A DNA stretch of 64,000 nt from Carposina sasakii (Eukaryota; Arthropoda; Insecta; Lepidoptera; Carposinidae). The stretch spans positions 11,045,115 through 11,109,114 of the forward strand of contig CP053161.1 of assembly GCA_014607495.2 (NCBI GenBank). Reading direction: 5' to 3'. How positions within the stretch are numbered: position 1 is the first letter of the stretch; each line of letters opens with the position of its first letter. A program made the translations under genes and the position numbers. The notes beneath the pieces are model-generated. The model had not been told where the DNA came from, made no database searches, and saw nothing but the letters and a program-made list of their open reading frames with translations. Shown here one piece after another: positions 33,032-44,720 of this stretch.

Positions 33032-36000
33032 TTACCTAATGAGTGAGTTCATGTTGAGAAGTGACTTGGCTGCCTTGCCGTCGGTCGGGGCTTTCTTCTT
33101 CGGGTCCATCATGAAGCACTTCCACAATCTGGAAATAAAGGAAATTATTAAATAGACATAAAGGTTTCTGCACATGTAGTAAGGTTTATGTGCATTCTGT
33201 ACATACTGCAAGGTTTTTGTATACACCGTTAGGTCTCTGCCCGTACCGTAAACTTCTCAGCACCTACCAAAACGTCTTAGCAACAACCGTAACATCTCAG
33301 CACCTACCGTAAACTTCTCAACGAGTTTTTCGGCACTACCGTAAATTATACTTCTCAGCACCTATGTATGGGTAGTATGGGTACTTCCATATCACGAGCT
33401 GGTCGTGCCGTAAGATCTCACGTACCGTAAGGTCTCGCGTGCCGTAAGGTCTCACGCGCCGTAAGGTCTCGCATGCCGTAAGATCTCACATGCCATAAGG
33501 TCTCACGTGCCGTAAGGTCTCACGCGCCGTAAGGTCTCGCGTGCCGTAAGGTCTCACATGCCATAAGGTCTCACGTGCCGTAAGGTCTCACGCGCCGTAA
33601 GGTCTCACGCGCCGTAAGGTCTCACGCGCCGTAAGGTCTCACGCGCCGTAAGGTCTCACGCGCCGTAAGGTCTCACGCGCCGTAAGGTCTCACGTGCAGT
33701 AAGATCTCACGTGCCGTAAGGTCTCACGCGCCGTAAGGTCTCACGCGCCGTAAGGTCTCACGCGCCGTAAGGTCTCACGCGCCGTAAGGTCTCACGCGCC
33801 GTAAGGTCTCACGTGCAGTAAGATCTTACGTGCCGTAAGGTCTCACGCGCCGTAAGGTCTCACGCGCCGTAAGGTCTCACGCGCCGTAAGGTCTCACGCG
33901 CCGTAAGGTCTCACGTGCAGTAAGATCTTACGTGCCGTAAGGTCTCACGCGCCGTAAGGTCTCACGCGCCGTAAGGTCTCACGTGCAGTAAGATCTTACG
34001 TGCCGTAAGGTCTTACGCGCCGTAAGGTCTCACACGCCGTAAGGTCTCGCGTACCGCAAGGTCTCGTCGGCCGCAGCAGACAGCACAGTGCTGCCGTCGG
34101 GCGACAGCGCCAGGTGCAGCACGCGCGCCGAGTGCCCCGCCAGTTCGGCCACGCGCGTCAGCAGCGGGTACTTCCAGATCACGAGCTGGTTGTGCGCGTA
34201 GCCGTGCCCGGAGATGAGCTCTTTGTAGTGCGTGCTCCATACTATCGAGCACACCTGCGGGACAAAATAACAGTATCAGCAACTAGCGGCTACATGCCAC
34301 TTCGGCCGCGTAAACTTTGTGAGCCGCGAGCCGCAGAGTGCATTTCACCTAATACCTAGTTGTTTTTTTTAACGTAGCTGACAAATTTCTCGTGTAAATT
34401 TTAATACCTTGAAAGACATATACCTATAATATACATACATACATATATAAAAATCACGCCTCTTTCCCGGAGGGGTAGGCAGAGATCACGGATCTCCATT
34501 TGCTACGATCCTGACATACCTCTTTCGCTTCATCTACTTTCATGATATTCTTCATGTACGTTCGTCGGTTTAGGGTACTCTTTCTCTAGAATTTCACCAA
34601 TATATAATATACCGTTAAAATAATACCAAGCATGGCACAAAGTTTTTATCATTCACCATAAATTCTGAAATCATTCTACTTAAGAAAGACAATAAGCTAG
34701 ACATGGAAAAGATGGACATAGCTTGCCTTTCTTTCGATATAAACTAAATTTAATAAGACCTCTCTACTCTGGCGGCGAATCCACTTGCGGCAGTCCCCAT
34801 TGATTGTAATACAATATTATGACGTCACTCGTATAACGCTCTCTCAGTACTAACCTGTGACTTGGTATCAACGGTGTTGAGATTGGCTCCGGTGTTGACG
34901 TTCCATATGCGTATAGTCCGGTCAGCGGTTCCGCCGCCGGACGCTAATATCCCGGCGCTCCACGGACACCATGCTAGGCCTTTAACTGCTGCACAATGCT
35001 GGCTGTAAAGGCAAACACAATTATACTGTTACCTGAAGAAAAACTCGAAAACATCGTATGGAGACATCACTTGCCTCTTGTAATTGATTGTTGTTCATAC
35101 ATCCCTATTGATTATTTGATGTGCATTATTGATTGAACCAGTCATCAATTAGAAAAAAGGTGTTTCAATAATACATAGCTAGGAGAAGTTCGATAATTCA
35201 TTAGCTTGAATTATATGTTATTCTGAGGGCTTCGTGTGATTTTATTACTTCTCGTTTGCGTTAACGTAGCCACCAATCATATTGTGGCGTGATGCAATCC
35301 AAACGTCGCTACATGATAGAATAGTTTACGTTGACGCGATCGAGTTCAAAGTGAAAACTCGCACTAAGCTCTCTGATGAAAACTGCAAAGTTTTATCAAA
35401 ATCCGTCATACTCCACTGGAAACTCACTTGAAAGAGTACAGGTACTGCGGCTGTGAATACTGCTGTCCGGTGGCTATCGGCCAGATGTTCAGCAAGTTGT
35501 CATTACCGCCCGACGCGAGGTACTTGCCGTCCGGTGACCATTTCAGGCCGCAGATCTGGGAATGTTATCATCACTAAATATTATAAAACAAAGTTCTTAC
35601 TATCTGTCTGTCCCTATATGCTTAGATCTTTCAAATTACGCAACGGATTTTGATGTGGTTTTTTTTTATTTCCAAGAGGAAAGTTTATAGGTATAGTATC
35701 AGCACTGCACCCGTGCAAAGCCAGGGCAGGTTCCTAGTGTTGTGACAATAAAAAATATGACGGCATCTCGATGGATTTTTGGTATCATAGGGGACGATAA
35801 TGATGTCTTAAGGCCCTAAAAGAAAACATTTTAAATTATGTTCAGTTTGTTAAAATTAGGTTCAGGCTAGCAACAAAAATAAAGATTGATCTAGATTAAA
35901 ATTCGGTTAAAACTGTCATTTATAGGTGAGGATAGTATAAACAGATGGCAAGGCTCAAAATATGTTAGTCAACAAATACTGCTACCTCATTTTAAAATGC

Positions 36001-39000
36001 CCCAGAGTCACAATACCCACAGTTAGACTATAACGAGAAGCACCCACCTCCTGCGTATGCGCAGCGATGGTGGACACAGCATGCTCTCTCTGTCGCACGT
36101 CGTGGTGCACGATGTTGCCGTCTCTCGCGCCGCTCGATATTATGAACATGTTCCACGCGAGGGAACCCACGCGGCCCGTGTGTCCGTCCATTACCTGGGA
36201 AATACTTGCACGTATTACATACTTAGTAATATAATAATTAGCAATGCGAAAGTAACTCTGTCTGGCTGTAGCGCATTCACGCCAAAATTACTGAACCGAA
36301 TATTCAATTATTTCTATGGTAATATGAGAGCAAATAAATGAACTGAATCTGACATAATGAGGTGCATTTGTTTGGCCCAGTTCAATCTGTTTCTGCTTCA
36401 GTCTCGCGGTTTGCAAAAAGACACATAAAACTTACCCTCAACCTCTTGATCTTTTCACAATCCCATAGTTCGACAGTAGCTGATGAAGTTCCAACGGCCA
36501 AGTGTGAGCCTCCCCCTTGAACCCAGTTCACTGAGCACACTGTCTCCGATCCCTCAAGAGATAGTAGTTGTTCAATTTGTCCAGTACCAGCGTTCCATAG
36601 GTACACCGAGTTGCCTAAAGCTACTGCCAGTATATTGGAGAGACTCCAGTCTACAAGGTTTAAGTCTGGAAAGTTTACAATAAATAATGAGAAATTTAAG
36701 AGGTTTATAAGATTGGTTGGTGAAATAGCTGTTAGGTACTTTGTTTCAGTATTGCAGTTCTCATTCTTATAATAGACGCTACGACTTTTTCCGCGCGAAT
36801 AGTAGAATTCCCGCAGGTCTATTATGTAACTTGCGGTAGCAAAGCCAAAGCGATTGGGAAAATTGTGAGTGTGCGAGTGCGCCGGGCGAGGTGCGGGGTC
36901 ACGGAGCACGGAAGGACGCCTTATGTACATCCCTAACACTGACGTGTTAATAATTCCAGAAAATCCTGTATTATTGAACACATACCTACATCATAAAAAG
37001 ACCCTCCAAGTTGCAGAACTCTCAAATAGCTATAAATGTATTTAAAAACATTTTTTAAATGTAGGTTGAATCATAACTTACAGTAGTCATCTAAGATTTC
37101 AGGTGCATCCAATATTCTGTCGGGAGCTTGAGGAATGTATCTTGTTGTGCTTTTTACTGATGAAGGAACTTTAGCCTGAGAAAAGTTATGTACTTTTAAT
37201 GACAGTGGCTCCTCCAAGGGAATTTATATGTACCTATGTATGTGAATGTGGAGATTGTACCACATAGCTCACCTTCCTACTTATTGTCAAATCAGAGATG
37301 TGTGCCCACCCTTATATATTATTATAGATTATATTATATATTATATAGATGAAGAATAACATTGCCAATATGTAATTTAGAAAAGAGATGGTTAAATTCG
37401 TCATCTGAGTAATTGACCCGGTGGCTTAGTGGTTATAGCAGCTGGCACGGTTTGCAGTGGTTGTGGGTTCGATTCCCACTCGGGTGAAGAATTTTTACCA
37501 TTTTCTTTATTAATAATTTTATGATAAGTAGTCTAGTCTAGATTCTAAGAAAATCACCACATATTATAAAACAAAGTCACTTGCCGCTGTCTATCCATCC
37601 CTATGTATACTTAGATCTTTCAAACTAGGAAACTAATTTTTTTTTTTTTTTAATAGATTGGGTGACTCACGAGGAAGGTTTATATGTATAGTATCAGCAC
37701 TGCACCCGTGCAGCCGGGGCGGGTAATAAATAAATAAATATATATTTTTTTGTAGGTACAAATAAAGAAATTTGTATTGGGAAGATATGAATCGTAATAT
37801 GCGTTTTGTATGAGAGTAGGCTTCTATTGATCATGTGTTAATATGTTGTGTTAGAATATTTTATTTTATTAGTTGTTTTAAATTACACACATGCAAAGTG
37901 TTGTGTATTGCTATTTATATATTGTGTGGGTACTTGATAATCTTTTATTTGTAAAAGATGAACTTTAAGTATGGGGTAGTTTAATAACTATGTGACACTC
38001 AATATATTGGCTACCTAGCTCAATAAATGTTCCTACATTAAAATACTGTTTTATTAGACATAATAGTGGCGACGACGTGTAAAAAGTTATCAAAATGAAC
38101 GGGAAATCAGTAAAATTCAGTGAATTTAATCCAAATACTGACAATTGGGACAATTACATTGATAGACTAAAGTACTGTTTTGAGGCTAACAATGTGTTGT
38201 CTGACACAGCAAAAAGAGCTAATTTCTTCACAGTTTGTGGTTCTCAAGTGTTTGAAACATTTTTAGCGTTGATTACACCTCAAAAATCAAGTGATGTGAC
38301 TTTTAGTGAAATCATAACAGTTCTTACCAAACATTATAGTCCAAAACCTAATGAAATTTCTACATCTTACAAGTTCTACAAACGTAATCAAAAACATGAC
38401 GAATTAGCCTCACAATACATTGCAGAATTAAGAAAAATCAGTTCAAGTTGTAACTTCCTCGACTTAGAACGGATGCTACGCGATAGACTTGTGTGTGGTA
38501 TGACTGACCAGCGGTTGCAATATGAACTTCTGAAAAAGGATACTTTGACCTATCAAGACGTTGTGGATGCCATGTTGTCATCTGAAAGTGCGGGAAGAGA
38601 CGTTCGAATGATCCAGGGATCTGCCAGCGCCATCGCTGGCGCCTCCACATGCGCTGATGAAGTTGCCTGTGGAGTCGGCACACATGTGTCCGGGGTGGAG
38701 CCTATGGAAATCAACGCAGTTCGACTGTCTACGAGTCAACGTTTCTGCTACCGATGTGGAGATCGTCATGCTGGCGAATGTCAATTCAAAAATGCGCAAT
38801 GTCGGTACTGCAAGAAAATGGGCCACTTGGAGAAAGTGTGCTTATCCAAGAAGAAGATCTCCCGCAGAAACACAAACTATTGTGAAGATGAGGCACGTTT
38901 GAACGGTGTTTACAACATTGAAGGAAATACTCGATCGAAGCGAGTGCCGCCGTACGAGGTGCGGGTCTCGCTGGACGGCGCGCCGCTGGTGATGCAGGTG

Positions 39001-42000
39001 GACACGGGTGCCAGCTTCAGCATCGTCAACGAGCGCACGTGGCGCACGCTGCGGCCGCGCCGCTGCCTGCAGCCCGCGCCCGTCACACTGCGCACGTGGA
39101 CCGACTCGCCCGTGCACCTGCTGGGACAGGCGACTGTGCGAGTGCTGTACAACGATGTCACACACGACTTGCCGATTATAGTTGCCGAGGGCAACGGGCC
39201 TAATCTTCTCGGTAGAGACTGGCTCGGGCCATTAGATATTACTATGAACATTAATTTTGTATCAGATTCGGACATTAGTGAGGTAGACAAAATATTATCT
39301 AAACATACTGAAGTTTTTAAAGAAGGTCTCGGTACCTACCGGGGTCACCCTGTAGCTATACATCTAAAACCAGACGCTACACCTAGATTTCTCAAGGCAC
39401 GTCCGGTGCCATACGCTTTAAAGGAACGAGTCGAAAAAGAGATTGACCGTTTAGTCAGTGAGAGGGTCCTTAAGGCGGTATCATTTTCCGAGTGGGCTAC
39501 GCCGGTCGTACCTATAATTAAGAAGTCAGGAGAGATTCGGTTGTGTGGCGATTACCGCAGTACAGTGAATCAGGCGACAGAATCTGATACCTATCCGATG
39601 CCTACTGCCAATGAGGTTTTCGCAATAATAGCTGGGGGTAAATATTTTACTACCCTTGATTTAGACAGAGCCTACACTAAGGTCGTAGTTGATGACAAGA
39701 CGGCGAAATTACTTACACTAAATACTTGCAAGGGCTTATACTCTGTACATCGGTTGGCATTTGGAGTAAAAGCATGTCCAGGGATTTTCAGCGTCTAATG
39801 ACTGCGCTGCTGGCGGGAATTGACGGTGTTGCTGTACTGATCGATGACATTATCATCTGTGGACGTACCATGGATGAGATGCGGCTACGCCTTAGTCAAG
39901 TTTTGGAGCGTATTACAGAATCTGGTTTACGGCTCAATAAGAATAAATGCAAATTTGCAAAGGAAAAGGTGGAATTTTTGGGTTTTGTAATAGACGCCAA
40001 AGGCATTCATCCTGCACATAGTAAAATAGAGTCTATTATGAAAACTCCAAGGCCTAATAATGTGCAAGAACTGCAAGCTTTCTTGGGTTTATATAATTTT
40101 TACGAACGGTTCATACCGCATAAAGCAACCATACTAGAGCCCTTACATCGGTTATTAGACAAGACACATACTTGGAGATGGACTGAACATGAACAAAAAG
40201 CATTCGAGAAAGCAAAACACGTTTTATCATTCGATATGACCCTAGTACACTACGATTTACAGAAGCCTTTAATACTAACGTGCGATAGCTCACAATATGG
40301 CGTCGGTGCGGTACTCTCTCATGCTGAAGAGGGCGGTGAATTTCCAATCGCTATGGGATCAAGAACGCTACATACACATGAGCGCCGATATTCACAACTA
40401 GACAAAGAAGCTACTGCGATCATGTTTGGCATTCAAAAATTTCAAAATTATTTAACGGGACGGTCTTTTACTATTGTAACTGATCACAAACCACTGCTGG
40501 TATTTTTGATCCTAAAAAAGCTATGCCTAATATGTTGTCACCTAGATTGACTAGAATAGCTATCGCTCTTACATCGCACGACTACGACATTATATACAAG
40601 CCGGGATCACAGATCGGCAGCGCCGACAGTCTCAGCCGTTGGCCGCAACCCGTGCCGGAACTTCCAGAACAGGAATTTTCTGAAATTCTATTAATGGCAG
40701 AAGCCCCAGAAGACTATCCGTTTGACGCTGAAAAGATTGCTCATGAGACTAATAAGGACACCACACTCGCTCGCGTCATCCATTACATACAGCGTGGTTG
40801 GCCGAACAAAGTCACGGACGGGGAGCTCCGAAAGTACTGGCTGCACCGCGAGTCGTTATCGCAGCAAGACGGTTGCGTGCTGCTCGGCAGCCGCGTGGTC
40901 GTGCCGCCGCCGCTGCGCTGCGCCACGCTGCGGGTGCTACAAGGACAGGACGCACAGCGGCATCGTACAGACGAAGGCGTTGGCGAGGAGTTACGTGTGG
41001 TGGCCTAACTTAAACGACGACATAGAGGAGTTAGTCGGCAGTTGCACAAAGTGCCTTGAGAATCGTCATATGCCGCCCTAAAACGAGCCACGAGTGGATA
41101 ACACCCACCAGGCCATGGTCGCGGATACACATAGATTTCGCCGGGCCATTTGAAAATAAATTGTTTTTGATCATTGTTGACGCACATTCAAGATGGCCCG
41201 AGGTCTTTATTGTTAGTAACATGACTTCTGCAAATGTTATAAAACACTTGCGAATATTATTTGCAACGCACGGTTTATGCGAAGTTATAGTTTCCGATAA
41301 CGGTACTCCGTTTGTATCCTCCGAAATGAAGCAGTTCTTATCGGCCAATAAAATTAAACAAGTAACCACTTCACCATACCATCCAGCTACTAATGGCTTA
41401 GCCGAGAGGATGGTTCAGACAGTTTAAAGACAAACTAAGAAAATGAATAACTTGTCATGGGACATAAAAAATGGCTAATTTATTGCTGGGCCTACGTGTT
41501 ACACCATGTACGTCGACAAATAAAAGTCCAGCTGAACTTCTAATGAAAAGACGACTGAGAACACTTCTTGACACTATTCATCCCGATAATGTTCAGTTTA
41601 AAAGAACAGAAGAACAAATAGTTTGCAATAGCCAGAAAAAGCATAGAGAAACTACTGTTGGACAAACCATTATGTATAGAAACTATGGCAAGGGACAGAA
41701 ATGGTTACCTGGTACTGTAGTTGACAAAGATGGTCCATCTAGTTATAAAATTAAAAGTACAGATGGTACATTTGTTAACAGACATATAGACCAATTAGTT
41801 AAGACAACATTACAAGAAGAAAACAGAGGGGAGGAAGAAAGTGCAGAAGTAAGGACTGATGCTGATAAAATACCTGAATCTTACAATGACAATATACCTA
41901 AATCATATAATCAAGAGGAACCTCAAGCACAGGAACTTGAGAGCAGTCAAGAGTATCATGATGTGATTGAGATACCTAGCGCTGACAAGTGGGCTGACAT

Positions 42001-43969
42001 GCTTGGGATTCCTAGTACTTCAGAGATTAGCCACTCCGGGGGCAAGATAAAAAATAAGCTTTATATACATTCTAAGTTGCCTTATGAACGCCCAGAAAAC
42101 CAAAATCATTTCTTGTGTTAATTATTGTAATGTAGGTTGTTGATTTCTTAAATAGTTTGTGTATTTCATGGATAGTTTCTTTAAGCAATATTGATTCAAT
42201 TGCATATTTTAGTCCTGCTGTAGTATTATTACTTAGGGGGGAAATATGTTGTGTATGCTATTTATATATTGTGTGGGTACTTGATAATCTTTTATTTGTA
42301 TTGGGAAGATATGAACTTCGTAATATGCGTTTTGTATGAGAGTAGGCTTCTATTGATAACTATGTGTTAATATATTGTGTACCTAGCTCATATTTTAAAT
42401 GTTCCTACATTAAAAGTTGTTTTATTAGACATAATACAAAGGTTATTTATTACAATATTGTTTGGACATAGAACCTTATGGAATTAGTCATGAAGGCTTT
42501 TTAGTAAAAGGACAGCTTTTTAGTAAGTAAAAGGACTTTTAGCACATACCAACTTTTAAATATTTATTAGCCACATTCAGATACATAGGTGGAGTACCAT
42601 TAATATTGCACAATGAAAAAGAGTACTCAAATGCTTTACTTCAGAAAACCAGAATATCCATGTGCTGAAAACCTCAAAAAGCAAATGAATTGAAAGACCC
42701 ACACAATGACTCAACAAACCTGTGAATATACCACTCTCAGGCGATTCTGATAGCCCTCGGGGGCAGCAGGGGCTTTGCAGGTGTACTGCAGGAGGCGACC
42801 CGGCTCAGTGTCAGCAAGGGCTCGACCAATCGCTTCACTTGCTGCTGATGGTGCCTGGTCCTCTTTATCTTCGTCAGCTCTCATCTGGGTATAGAGGTTT
42901 CTTTAGGATATTTCTTTTTCTTTATTGCACACACACAAAATATAAATCACTGGATAAAAGAGATGCATGTACAATGGCAAGCTTATCTCTACAAGATATC
43001 CCTTCCAGCAAATAACGATAATTTTTTAACAAATAAAGGGTAACATGTGCAATTAAACTAAGGGCCAATTTTTCCTAACATCAGATAGCCTGTCAGAAGA
43101 ATAAAGTTAATGATGTATTTCTCTAAAACTCGATGACGATAGAGACAACATCAACTTTATTCTTCAGATAAGCTATCTAATGTTTTGAAAAATCAGGCCT
43201 AATTCTAAGACACTAACTACATTGAAAAAAAGAAGGAGAATCAATTTGTATGTGGTGTAGGCCTGTAGAGGTCCACCAGAACCAGTTAACTTTTGAAAGG
43301 GGTCTATGAGAAAAAAAGTTTGGGAACCCCTAATATAAAATAAAGCCCCACATGCAAAGCATGCATAATCTTAGGCTTTATTTCATTCTCAAATTAGCAT
43401 ACAATGATGTTGTGTTATTAATAAATAAATAAAATCTTACCATGTAATGACATAGATCATAATTAGAATTACTTCTTGAAGGTATAAATCTGTCAGCTTT
43501 GTTTGGGGTTTTGGAAGCTTTGTTGGGAGTTGGAGTTGTTGAGCGACCTGAAAATATTTTTACTTCATACAGCTTTTATACAAACTAATCCCAAAATAGC
43601 TACTCTGATTTTCTTTATGTTTATATAGGAAGAACACAAAAGTAAAGTAAATATTCAAGCAGTCAACTGTTTACCTGGAGATTTGTTCTTGGAAGGAGTC
43701 TTCTTGCCCTTTTTAGTCTCATTTCTAGTGGGTGTCTTGTTAGATAAAACACTATTATTACAGCTTTGGTTTGAAGATATTGATAATTTCTGCATGGACT
43801 GGTTACAAGCACTAATGTTAATGTTCGATAGATTCTTGAATGAGCTGCTCATGGACGGATTCAAGTTTTCACTGGATTTCTTCACCCATCGTTGCAGAGG
43901 TCCTCTGGTTATTGGGCCATCCATTGTGGCTAAACTGTTAATTTCATTAAGATAGTTAAATTGGGCCAT
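33032..43969 (-). CDS. CDC20: Cdc20/fizzy, WD40 activator of the APC/C (complete)
   Basis: Substrate-binding co-activator of the anaphase-promoting complex and target of the spindle checkpoint. Ten exons: 43675-43969, 43441-43547, 42720-42884, 37082-37175, 36436-36665, 36048-36194, 35428-35555, 34855-35002, 34055-34254, 33032-33128; the sum is 536 codons plus stop, with all phases matching. The protein starts [13 protein letters not shown], like human MAQF. It has a C-box DRFIPSR at about residue 116, the linker [15 protein letters not shown] and [16 protein letters not shown], then seven WD40 blades beginning [20 protein letters not shown], and it ends SLIR with the C-terminal Ile-Arg that docks on the APC/C. 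Intron 3 holds a Ty3/gypsy element; the last intron is a minisatellite derived from the exon 9 donor. WD40 content alone could suggest Cdh1/fzr, but the N-terminus and linker match Cdc20. Confidence 0.97.
33165..34066 (-). repeat. 17-bp minisatellite grown from the donor of Cdc20 exon 9
   Basis: In gene sense the exon ends GAGACCTTGCG and the intron starts GTACGC; these 17 bases, GAGACCTTGCGGTACGC, are the founder unit of the array, whose common form is GAGACCTTACGGCGCGT. About 39 clean units lie between 33403 and 34066. From 33165 to 33400 are degenerate units of about 17-22 bp. The variant GTGCAGTAAGATCT (plus strand) recurs at 33694, 33813, 33915 and 33983, spaced 7, 6 and 4 units apart, which shows block amplification. 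Intron 9 (33129-34054) is almost all repeat. Confidence 0.92.
33379..33408 (-). pseudogene. 30-bp copy of an internal piece of Cdc20 exon 9
   Basis: Matches 34186-34215 (the stretch coding NQLVIWKYP) with two mismatches and abuts the far end of the clean 17-bp array. So the array has exon-9 sequence on both sides. Confidence 0.75.
34435..34600. repeat. Dispersed repeat (GGAGGGGTAGGCAGAGATCA)
   Basis: The stretch with CACGCCTCTTTCCCGG, GGAGGGGTAGGCAGAGATCA and the CTTTCGCTTCATCTACTTTC tail resembles the common lepidopteran repeat class that includes 13173-13400. It is an intron of Cdc20. Confidence 0.4.
35567..35740 (+). repeat. Dispersed repeat, pair with 37553-37725
   Basis: Both copies read ATATTATAAAACAAAGT, CTTAGATCTTTCAAA, TATAGTATCAGCACTGCACC and a GC-rich end. 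Probably ends of non-autonomous elements in Cdc20 introns. Confidence 0.55.
36765..36905. repeat. Dispersed repeat shared with 58740-58890 and the right edge of the window
   Basis: GGTAGCAAAGCCAAAGCGAT and GGGCGAGGTGCGGGGTC match the complement of 58780-58880 (CACACCTCGCACC, TTGCTTTGGCTTTGCTAC) and of 63940-64000 (CCCCGCACCTCGC). Confidence 0.5.
37349..37523 (+). mobile_element. tRNA-derived SINE, second copy
   Basis: Same unit as 4089-4263: shared 5' flank, box A TGGCTTAGTGG, box B GGTTCGATTCC and the AT tail. The anticodon arm differs, as expected of a decaying SINE. Confidence 0.65.
37770..37860 (+). repeat. LTR-like fragment just upstream of the gypsy element
   Basis: TTTGTATTGGGAAGATATGA, TGCGTTTTGTATGAGAGTAG and the following bases match the middle of the right LTR (42295-42375) but are absent from the left LTR. 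It may be a fragment of a second related element. Confidence 0.6.
37899..42436 (+). mobile_element. Ty3/gypsy LTR retrotransposon, full length but broken
   Basis: LTRs at 37899-38065 and 42247-42436 share the start TGTTGTGTAT and the end ACATAATA; a 5-bp target duplication CAAAG sits at 37894-37898 and 42437-42441. A purine tract (GGGGGGAAA) precedes the right LTR. In order: Gag with two CCHC knuckles (about 38746-38840), protease with DTG (about 39001), RT with LDLDRAY, then IDD (about 39840), RNase H ([13 protein letters not shown], about 40280), an integrase zinc region and a catalytic core with its D, D and E (about 41128-41410). Breaks: a stop at 39796-39798 with the frame resuming at +1 or so, then further frame changes or stops near 40520, 40980, 41060 and 41425. 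No envelope-like gene was seen. It is inserted in Cdc20 intron 3, opposite strand. Confidence 0.93.
43080..43195. mobile_element. Palindromic MITE, GATAGCC...AAAGTTGATG family
   Basis: GATAGCCTGTCAGAAGAATA faces TATTCTTCAGATAAGCTATC. It lies in Cdc20 intron 2. Confidence 0.7.
43250..43333. mobile_element. hAT-like MITE fragment
   Basis: GTGTAGGCCTGTAGAGGTCC through GTTTGGGAACCCCT equals the right half of 57749-57937. Confidence 0.6.
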
Positions 43970-44489
43970 ATTACAACGGAGACACAGCAGAGTCGAATTT
44001 GGTTTTGGTTTGCCTCACGATATATTTTTACTACAGTTCTAGCAACTACTGAATATTCTCCTTTAAAATAGGTAGCTACTACAGAATGGATAGACCTAAA
44101 ATATAATTCGTAAACATTTAAACAATGTTCGTGATCGAAAATTCGAATATAGGAAAAACCGTTGAGTAAGGATGACGATCCGACATCGTTTAATCGAAAT
44201 ATCGATTCGTCAGGCATACATAAAACCTCGATGTTTTACGACTGTGCCAGAAGGAGGTTTATGTTTATCGATTGTATGTATGTGTGTATATTTCTTTGGC
44301 TCGCACTAGAGCCTAAATGATTAGGATTCGTCTTAGTCGTGAGAGTGACACGGGGTCAAAAATTTATGTTACTAAAAATACATACTGGTAATACAGAAGC
44401 TTTAGCGGGAAAAGTTGGGAGAGGGTGTAGCTTTACTGTTTAAATCAAATATCATGCAGCATAGACTGCTCTGGGAGTGAAAAAATGAC

Positions 44490-44720
44490 GTGTAATACTA
44501 CAGCTGCTTCTCTTCCCGGGCATGCTGTACGTACAACTCAGTAGAGGGACAAGAGGGTCTTGGTGTTTTGTAGGCGATGGGCTGACCACCTATCTACTAA
44601 CCGAACTTGTACATCTCAACTATACCCTCAAAATTGGTCAGAAGTGGCACCATGTGGTTCTATCGGCCCTTGGTGCTCTACCTACCCCGTAAGGGATAAA
44701 GGCGTGATTATATGTATGTA
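44490..44720 (+). repeat. Dispersed repeat, copy 2 of 3 (TACCCCGTAAGGGATAAAGG)
   Basis: Same sequence as 13173-13400 with few changes; ends in the TATGTATGT run. Confidence 0.6.

Noticed and set aside
33403..34066. Regular short repeats suggesting a CRISPR array
   Set aside because: The 17-bp units touch with no unique spacers, the genome is animal, and the unit is the exon 9 donor of Cdc20.
37899..42436. Endogenous retrovirus with envelope
   Set aside because: After integrase only a short charged frame (41471-42121) precedes the LTR; no signal peptide, membrane anchor or envelope-like region was seen.
43683..43955. 90-codon hydrophobic frame opposite Cdc20 exon 1
   Set aside because: Antisense shadow of exon 1, which has a clear Cdc20 N-terminus.
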